Source: Benincasa hispida (Eukaryota > Streptophyta > Magnoliopsida > Cucurbitales > Cucurbitaceae). From it: a DNA stretch of 64,000 nucleotides. Of this stretch, positions 57,098-64,000 are shown piece by piece. The notes below the pieces were generated by a model. It was given only the letters and a program-made list of their open reading frames with translations, searched no databases and was not told the origin of the DNA. Each line of letters begins with the position of its first letter. Position 1 is the first letter of the stretch. The stretch spans positions 64,122,671-64,186,670 of the forward strand of contig NC_052359.1 of assembly GCF_009727055.1 (NCBI RefSeq). Direction: 5' to 3'. Both the position numbers and the translations under genes were made by a program.

Positions 57098-59893
57098 TAT
57101 CACACCCAGCCCCAGATAACCCTCTTAGCCTAGAGAAGGGCGTGACTGCAGCAGTTATCAACCCCTAGGCTGACACTTACTGCCTAAAAACTCTCGCGGA
57201 ATAATTCCGATACCAAATACAAATTATATGCAACGGGACGACTGTAGGCCCACAATTTATTAACTTAGAACTTAATATGTTTAGAGTATTTACAACATTA
57301 GATTTACAAGTCCTAAAACCCACAAACCCTAGTCCCTATATGAACAATAGTAACATGTGTACAATATTAACAGTAACCACCTAGCAAACGGTTACAAATT
57401 TTTTCGTCCTTTAGTGGCAGAGTAGATACTAAGCTGTCTTTAGAGGATTTGACCGCTATCTATGTGTGGGGTGGGGACAAAAACCTTTGAAAAAGGGGTG
57501 AGCTTACACCCAGTGAGTGACCGAGAAAACATAGTAAATTCTCATGCATAATTTCAAAAAAAAGTTTTATCTGAAATATAAACTTTTGCAGCATAAATAA
57601 TTTCCAAGCATAATGTATATAAAACTGTTTTAAACATAAAACAGTAAAATCATTTCTCAAATCAAAGTACTGTATAACTGGTAAAATAATCCCAACACCA
57701 ACTAGTAGTCCTAAGAGAACCCTTTTGCTCAATCTCTGACTTTATTCACCTATGGCTACACTAAGTACCTTCACATATTAGGTACTACTGCTTCGATACC
57801 TTTTCCTTGTACTTCAGTATCGAGCTACTATCCTTCTCCAACATACTTTAGTATCCTGTTGGCTTGGTACCTTCTCAAACGTACTTCAGTACCAATAGAT
57901 ACCTTCTCCTTGTACTTCAGTATCTAGTTTGGTGGATGCCTTCTCCTTGTATTCGGCATTGCATTTTACCAAAATTATTTATAAACAACTTTTCTCTTTA
58001 AAGCATGTACAGTATAACACATATACAACATGGCCTTAAAGATGGTAACGCATACTGGATAAAATCAATACATTTACATATGTAAATAGTTTTTCAACAA
58101 TATGCGTGCGTTCAAATCACAATTCAAACTTGCTTGGAAACCACTTTATAAAACTAGTAGGCATGAGAATTATTTTCGCAAACATGCTTTCTATAAAGCG
58201 TTTGTAATCAAAACAGTTTAAAAATGTTTTAGTTCGAAAACATTTTAGCCACTCACCTCGAACTCTTAGGAACTTTTCACTCTAGAAGCTCCTCGGGTCT
58301 CTTTTTCACCCCTAGAATCCAGATTCAACTTACAACTTAGATTACTTATAGTTTCGAACCTTATTTGGAAATACTTCATTCTACAAACTTATTTAAAACG
58401 TCTTAGGAATCTTACCCTAACTTTCAGCTCAGAATTCCTCGTGGTTTGGCCAGAATCTCAAATTTCAAGTCTGGCCCAGACTAATCCGACTGTCTGACCC
58501 TTTTGCCTTCTTCTCAACCTCTAGCCCAGTTCCTTTGAGCCTTTTCCTCCGGCAACTCTACTCTGAAAACTAGACTTTTAGAGCTTTCAGATGGCTTTAT
58601 AATCACTCCAAACGCACGAGTAGATTGGAAGATCTCCTCATCAAAAGTTGACATATTTCTCTAAACTCTCACCGTCCTTTACTTTTTCTACGAAATTTAT
58701 GATTTTTGTGTGATTTAAAAATGAAATCCCAACTCCCTATTTATAGGCATTCAAATTGCTCGTGGGATTGACAGCACCTACTTGGCTGCATGGCCAAATG
58801 TTTAATCCTCCTTTTATCAACTTAAGCAGACTTCATCTTGGTTCAATGTGTTCTTTCCAAACGCATCCAACACAATTTCTTAGGGTTTAAGAATTTCTCT
58901 TAATCGGACACCTAGATTTTAATTGATGTTTGCCCTTACGTCCTCAAGCTTTGTTTGTATTCAAATTAGGGTTTTTACATGCAGAATCCACCCCAACGCG
59001 TCCAAATACGTTGCCCAGAAGCTTGCTCGGCCGTTCAATGCATAGACGAGGCGTGGGCGTGACGTTCGAATCGGACAAAGCAAGGCTAGCATAGGCGCTC
59101 TCGCTTTTTCCGCTCTCGACAATGTCTCTCTCTCCACTCTCGGCAGTGTCGCTCTCTCCCACTTTCTTGCTATTCTCGCTCTCTTCACTCTCGCTCTCTC
59201 CAGCAATCTCGCTGGTCTTGCTCTCTCCAATCTCGCTCACCCTCTCTCTCTCTCTCCAGCTTTAACTTTTCTCTCCACCATCGCCCTCTTCAGCTTTCTC
59301 GCTGGTCTCACTCTCTTCACTCTCGCTCTCTCCAGCTTTCTCCTTGGTCTCACTCTCTCTTATCTTCTATCCAATCTCGCTCTCTCCCATTTCCTCTCCA
59401 ATCTCGCTAGTCTCGATCTCAGTGATCTCGCTGATCTCACTCTCAACGATCGCGCTCTTAGCTACTACGAACATTATTCTCCGTACACGTTTGCTCACCA
59501 CTTTGTGATACTTTTACACGGATTTTCCAAATTTTTCCAAAGTAATTTCCCATATTTTTCGCATTTCACATAAATTCCATATTTCTTTCAGTCCTTCAGC
59601 CATAACGCATTTCACATAACTTCTCTATACTTAGCCAAAATTTCACAAACTCAATTTCCATATTATTTCACACTAGCTCAACCTACATATTATTTTTCCC
59701 CAATTTCCCAACTCAATTCCATATTTTTCTTTTCAAATCCCCATCCCTTCTTCACCCTTTCATACTAACTTTCTCATCAACCTACTCAACTAATTTATAC
59801 AAATTTAAATAGAGACACACAATTATATGGAAAATTAAGACAATTTAAATAAGAAAATACACATAAGTGTAAATTTGGGATTCGGGGTTCACA
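57098..59893 (-). repeat. 5' LTR of the chromovirus
   Basis: 2,796 bp and homologous to 49448-52157 along its whole length. Its inner edge reads TATCACACC where the other LTR has TGTCACACC. TATA box at 58745-58737. The tacttcagta tandem (57770-57960) has more units than in the 3' LTR; the CT-rich block (59090-59460) is also longer. By eye differences are about one in 10-20 bases, so the insertion is not recent. Confidence 0.9.
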
Positions 59894-61995
59894 TCAAAGG
59901 TCTTCTACCTTATAAGAGTGCAGCTTCAGAAGTCTTGGCAGTTTTGAGTAGAAGTCTTGGAAGAGTATTTGTGTCTTCAAAGGTCTTTTGCCTTATAGGA
60001 GTGCAGCTTCGGGAGTCTTGGAAGCTTGAAGTAGAAGTCTTGGAAGAGTATTTGTGTCTTCAAAGGTCTTCTGCCATATAGGAGTGCAGCTTCATGAGTC
60101 TTGAAAGCTTGAAATAGAAGTCTTGGAAGAGTATTTGTGTCTTNCAAAGGTCTTCTGCCATATAGGAGTGCAGCTTCATGAGTCTTGAAAGCTTGAAATA
60201 GAAGTCTTGGAAGAGTATTTGTGTCTTCAAAGGTCTTCTACCTTATAGGAGTGCAGCTTCAGGAGTCTTGGAAGCTTGGAGTAGAAGTCTTGGAAGAGTA
60301 TTTGTGTCTTTAAAGGTCTTCTGCCTTATAGGAGTGCAGCTTCAGAAGTCTTGGAAGCTTGGAGTAGAAGTCTTGGAAGAGCATTTGTGTCTTCAAAGGT
60401 CATCTGCCTTATAAGAGTGTAGCTTCAGGAGGTGTGGCAGCTTGGAGTAGAAGTCTTGGAAGAGTATTTATGTCTTTAAAGGTCTTCTGCCTTATAGGAG
60501 TGCAGCTTCAGGAGTCTTGGTAGCTTGAAGTAGAAGTCTTGGAAGAGTATTTGTGTCTTCAAAGGTCTTCTGCCTTATAGGAGTGCAGCTTCAGGAGTCT
60601 TGGAAGAGTATTTGTGTCTTCAAAGGTCTTCTGCCTTATAGAAGTGTAGCTTCAGAAGTCTTGAAAGCTTGAAGTAGAAGTTTTGGAAGAATATTTGTGT
60701 CTTCAAAGGTCTTCTGCCTTATAGAAGTGCAGTCTCATGAGTCTTGGAAGCTTGAAGTAGAAGTCTTGGAAAAGTATTTGTGTCTTCAAATGTCTTTTGC
60801 CTTATAGGAGTGCAGCTTCAGGAGTCTTGGAAGCTTAGAGTAGAAGTTTTGGAAGAGTATTTGTGTCTTCAAAGGTCTTCTGCCTTGTAGAAGTGCAACT
60901 TCAGTAGTCTTGGAAGCTTGGAGTAGAAGTATTGGAAGAGCATTTGTGTCTTCAAAGGTCTTCTACCTTATAGGAGTACAGCTTCAGGAGTCTTGGCAGT
61001 TTGGAGTAGAAGTTTTGGAAGAGTATTTGTGTCTTCAAAGGTCTTCTGCCTTGTAGGAGTACAACTTCAGTAGGCTTGGAAGCTTGGAGTAGAAGTCTTG
61101 GAAGAGCATTTGTGTCTTCAAAGGTCTTCTACCTTATAGGAGTGCAGCTTCAGGAGTCTTGGCAGTTTGGAGTAGAAGTCTTGGAAGAGTATTTGTGTCT
61201 TCAAAGGTCTTCTGCCTTATTGGAGTGCAGCTTCAGGAGTCTTGGAAGCTTGAAGTAGAAGTCTTGGAAGAATATTTGTCTTCAAAGGTCTTCTGCCTTA
61301 TAGGAGTGCAACTTCCTGAGTCTTGGAAGCTTGAAGTAGAAGTCTTGGAAGAGTATTTGTGTCTTCAAAGGTCTTCTACCTTATAGGAGTGCAGCTTCAG
61401 GAGTCTTGGAAGCTTGAAGTAGAAGTCTTGGAAGAGTATTTGTGTCTTCAAAGGTCTTCTACCTTATAGGAGTGCAGCTTCAAGAGTCTTGGAAGCCTAG
61501 AGTAGAAGTCTTGGAAGAGTATTTGTGTCTTCAATGGTCTTCTGCCTTATAGGAGTGCAGCTTTAGGAGTCTTGGAAGCTTGGAGTAGAAGTCTTGGAAG
61601 AGCATTTGTGTCTTCAAAGGTCTTCTACCTTATAGGAGTGCAGCTTTAGAAGTCTTGGCAGCTTGATGTAGAAGTCTTAGAAGAGTATTTGTGTCTTCAA
61701 AGGTCTTCTGTCTTATAGGAGTGCAACTTCAGGAGTCTTGGCAGCTTGAAGTAGAAGTCTTGGAAGAGTATTTGTGTCTTCACAGGTCTTCTGCCTTATA
61801 GGAGTGCAGCTTCAGGAGTCTTGGAAGCTTGAAGTAGAAGTCTTGCAAGAATGTTTGTGTCTTCAAAGGTCTTCTGCCTTATAGGAGTGCAACTTCAGGA
61901 GTCTTGGAAGCTTGGAGTAGAAGTCTTGGAAGAGTATTTGTGTCTTCAAAGGTCTTGTGCCTTCTAGGAGTGTAACTTCAGGAGTCTTCAGGAGT
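59894..61995 (+). repeat. 83-bp minisatellite, right part
   Basis: About 25 further units of gtcttggaagagtatttgtg, tcttcaaaggtcttctgcct, tataggagtgcagcttcagg, agtcttggaagcttgaagta, gaa (83 bases in total), with scattered substitutions and a few shortened units (for example at 60590). The unit length is not a multiple of three, so no continuous protein is encoded. The frames at 59875-60081, 61076-61258 and 61159-61386 are repeat translations. Confidence 0.9.
60144..60144. other. single N, zero-length join in the minisatellite
   Basis: The units on both sides of the N share the same private variants (gccatata, cttcatgag, ttgaaagcttgaaatag), unlike any other unit. The join probably repeats one unit by contig overlap. 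Confidence 0.8.
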
Positions 61996-62520
61996 CCTAT
62001 TCTTGTTAGTGAATTCTCTCTGGGTCTTCTGAGTGTTGAAAATGTTGAACGTAAGAATCGAAAAAAAATCACAATTAAAACTACAAAAGGACGTAAGAAC
62101 AAAGGAGATCACAACTAAAAGATGAAGAAGAGCATGCATCCTGCAGTATTTATAAGCTAAGTTCGAATGGGATTTTTTTATATAATTAGTTTGAAATCTG
62201 ATAAAATCACGGGTTACTCGAAACTGAATACTGTTTATTTGTTGTGGAACTCCGATTCTTGCTGAAATTAGTTAAGAGTCAACAAAAAAAAAAGATTCAT
62301 GCTCGATTGGAGGCTGCCTGAATTAGGGGTCACGGTGGAGTTTTTGATCCCAGTCAACGGCGCAGGAGTTTTGAGCTGAAGACTTGAGAAGAATCTGGCA
62401 TACAGCCAACAGTATGGAGAAGGAAATCTCACTAAGCGGTATCGCTAGCCACAAGCAGACGTACTGCCTGAGATAAAAAAAAAATATTAATAAAAAAAAA
62501 ATATAAAGGGAGAATCTCGT
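61996..62520 (-). other. flank of the minisatellite with a TATA-like site
   Basis: On the minus strand CTTATAAATAC occurs at 62155-62145, reading towards the minisatellite, so the array may lie in the transcribed part of an old LTR (inference). No coding sequence; the frame 61863-62102 (-) overlaps the array and shows no domain. Confidence 0.35.
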
Positions 62521-62800
62521 GCGAAAATCCTCTCGCTGGTGTCACTCTCTCCCACAATCCGCTCAAAATGCTCTCGCTTGATTCGCTCTCTCCCCACGGA
62601 CTCTCGCTCTCATCCAATGCCACTCTCTCCAAAATTATCTCGCTCTCTCCACTTTCTCGCTCACAATCTTGCTCTCTTCCACGATCTCGCTCCTCCCAGT
62701 GTCACTCTCTTCAAAATCTTGCTTCGCTGGGTCGCTCTCTTCTCCTACAATCTCGATCGAAATTCTCTCGCTGATCTCGCTCTCTCCCACGATCTTCGCT
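62521..62800 (+). repeat. CT-rich block of ctcgctctctcc words
   Basis: Repeated tctcgct, cactctctccca and ctcgctctctcc words like those inside both LTRs of the chromovirus (51410-51725, 59090-59460), but outside that element. It may be a shared motif of a related retroelement or independent low complexity. Frames 62539-62844 and 62568-62774 are translations of it. Confidence 0.6.
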
Positions 62801-63619
62801 GGAATGGTTTGGTATGCTTGTATGGCTTGGTATCGCTGATGTAATGGTTTTGGTAATCATGGTAAATGGCTGATTTCTCGCTACAAATGCCTGGTATCAT
62901 TGGTAATGGCCTGATTCTCGCTAAGTAATTGGCAGTTCTCCAATACTTGAACTCTTCCAAAATCTCTTCTATTTAAGTTCAAAATTCATATTCCATATCA
63001 AATTGGGAAGTTAAAAATCAATTGTGTATTCCAATCTCAGTCTAAAGCTTCTAATCCAAATCTTTTTATTTCTAAATCAAGCCAGCCAAATTCGGTGAGA
63101 TTAAATTGTTCAATCCGTCCCAAATAAAAATTTGGCCATATCCCAAATATTATCAATATTGAATGGTTTAACATTGATTATTTGAGTTATGAATAAAATG
63201 TCGAGTCAAAATTTTGATTCTAAAATTTAAATCAACCTTAGTTTCTATACCATTCCAAAGTTAAATATTAGCATATCCCAAATTTTTATCTTCAAATCAA
63301 AATTGCATTCAAGATTCCAATTTGCACCCCCAAGTTCCTATTTCCGGATTCGAATTAAAATTAAATTTGCAATTAAAGTGGGAACATAAATTCTAACTTT
63401 AGTTCAAATATAAAAGTTTACTTAGCGATAAGTGTGTCAAACGAACAAGAATTTTCAAATCAAAAATTTGAAGCTAAATTACTCATATTTCTTGATCATG
63501 ATGATGCATTCAACATAAAAAGAATAAAAAAATCTACTTTGATCTTCAAATTACATTTTTTTTCAAGATCCATCCACCCATATACGTTGCATAAAATCTC
63601 GAAAAAAGGGGTATTTTGT
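62801..63619. other. intergenic DNA
   Basis: It has an atggtaatgg/tggtatc-type short repeat near 62805-62925, followed by AT-rich sequence without a gene. Confidence 0.4.
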
Positions 63620-63960
63620 TGAATGAGAAATTTTTGGACCAATCACAAGTCGCCAAGTCGTTTGCTAAGATTAACGACCAAATTTCTTAAATCATTGGAC
63701 TTTTGGGTCATATTAGAGAAGTTGACACATGTCCCAATTAGAATGAAGACCAGTTTTGATGACGTCACGCGGTGGATCAGATGAGAATTAAATTGGTCCA
63801 ATTTGGTATTACTATTTGGGCTTAAAGTCCAAACTACAAAAAAAAAAAAAAAAAATTGAAATTGGACCCGAAATTTAACAGATCATGGCTCAAAACCAAC
63901 TAATTGGGCCGAAGGGTCAGACCCATGGACCAACCAAGCCACGAGGGAGCCTACCTGAAA
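63620..63960 (-). repeat. dispersed repeat R2 (inverted copy)
   Basis: Read on the minus strand it follows 47830-48210: ggtccatgggtctgaccc...ggcccaattagttgg, then gacatgtgtcaac and gtcgttaatcttagcaaacgacttggcg...tgattggtccaaaaatttctc. A poly(A/T) run lies at 63838-63854. Confidence 0.6.
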
Positions 63961-64000
63961 ACTCTTATAAATGAGATAAGTTCTCTTCATTTATAAGGGC
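63961..64000. other. window edge
   Basis: Short sequence with aacttat/ataaat words; the minus strand reads gcccttataaatgaag, a possible TATA. The element probably continues outside the window. Confidence 0.3.

Larger units (their letters stand above)
49448..59893 (-). mobile_element. Tekay/Del-like chromovirus (Ty3/gypsy), complete but inactivated
   Basis: 10,446 bp from TGTCACACC (49448) to GGTTCACA (59893), flanked by a perfect 5-bp target duplication TCAAA (49443-49447 and 59894-59898). LTRs are 2.7-2.8 kb. On the minus strand the order is 5' LTR, initiator-tRNA-Met primer-binding site TGGTATCAGAGC (57094-57083), gag, protease, RT, RNase H, integrase, chromodomain-like C-terminus, polypurine tract aggaggaggt (52168-52159), 3' LTR. 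Long LTRs and the C-terminal chromodomain-type block favour the Tekay/Del lineage. At least six nonsense or frameshift changes are seen, so it is non-autonomous today. Confidence 0.9.

Noticed and set aside
59875..61386. Repeated peptides such as VFVSSKVFCLIGVQL
   Set aside because: Translation of the 83-bp minisatellite. The unit is not divisible by three, so the frame shifts each unit and no continuous protein exists.
49287..61995. CRISPR array
   Set aside because: Repeat units adjoin directly with no unique spacers, units vary, and the DNA is eukaryotic. It is a minisatellite.

Overview
This is eukaryotic plant nuclear DNA: AT-rich, gene-poor and dominated by transposable elements, with genes split by short GT-AG introns. 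The family of the host cannot be proven from the window. Several short dispersed repeats, notably the tatcaatgatagac-type inverted-repeat elements near 43.9 and 46.7 kb, resemble repeats I associate with Cucurbitaceae, so a cucurbit is my best guess (inference). Runs of N at 27012-27036, 34574-34598 and 41138-41237, plus a single N at 60144, show a draft assembly. Sequence beside the first two gaps looks like unpolished long-read fill.

Layout. 1-4.8 kb: retrotransposon-derived non-coding DNA, including a Ty3/gypsy-type LTR (about 2793-4205) and two inverted pieces of one dispersed repeat. 5.8-8.1 kb (-): the only host gene that looks intact, a three-exon short-chain dehydrogenase/reductase (SDR) whose spliced product is 273 residues. 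10.5-16.5 kb (+): a decayed Ty1/copia element with both LTRs and a non-autonomous CACTA element nested in it. 18.5-20.4 and 23.6-25.1 kb (-): two damaged tandem paralogues of the SDR gene, so 5.8-25.1 kb is a small SDR cluster broken up by transposons. 25.8-29.5 kb: a duplicated stretch around an N gap, followed by fragments of a plant DUF1985-type, transposon-associated gene. 29.6-40.4 kb (-): a decayed Athila-like Ty3/gypsy element with a false-looking internal duplication. 40.4-41.1 kb: a tandem array of about 155 bp running into a 100-N gap. 41.2-49.2 kb: a frameshifted type I MADS-box fragment (41.7-42.0 kb, -), MITE-like elements and a 350 bp direct repeat. 49.3-62.0 kb: an 83-bp minisatellite of about 27 units split by a 10.4 kb Tekay/Del-like chromovirus (49448-59893, -) with a perfect 5-bp target duplication. 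62-64 kb: CT-rich low-complexity DNA and an inverted copy of a repeat seen at 47.8 kb.

Functionally, one probable NAD(H)-dependent SDR enzyme gene remains; the other coding traces belong to transposons or pseudogenes. The TE polyproteins all carry nonsense codons, frameshifts or lost catalytic residues. I found no sign of a previously undescribed biological system. The points most worth checking are the SDR cluster (is the third copy really broken or only badly sequenced?), the assembly artefacts at the gaps, and the minisatellite with its nested chromovirus.
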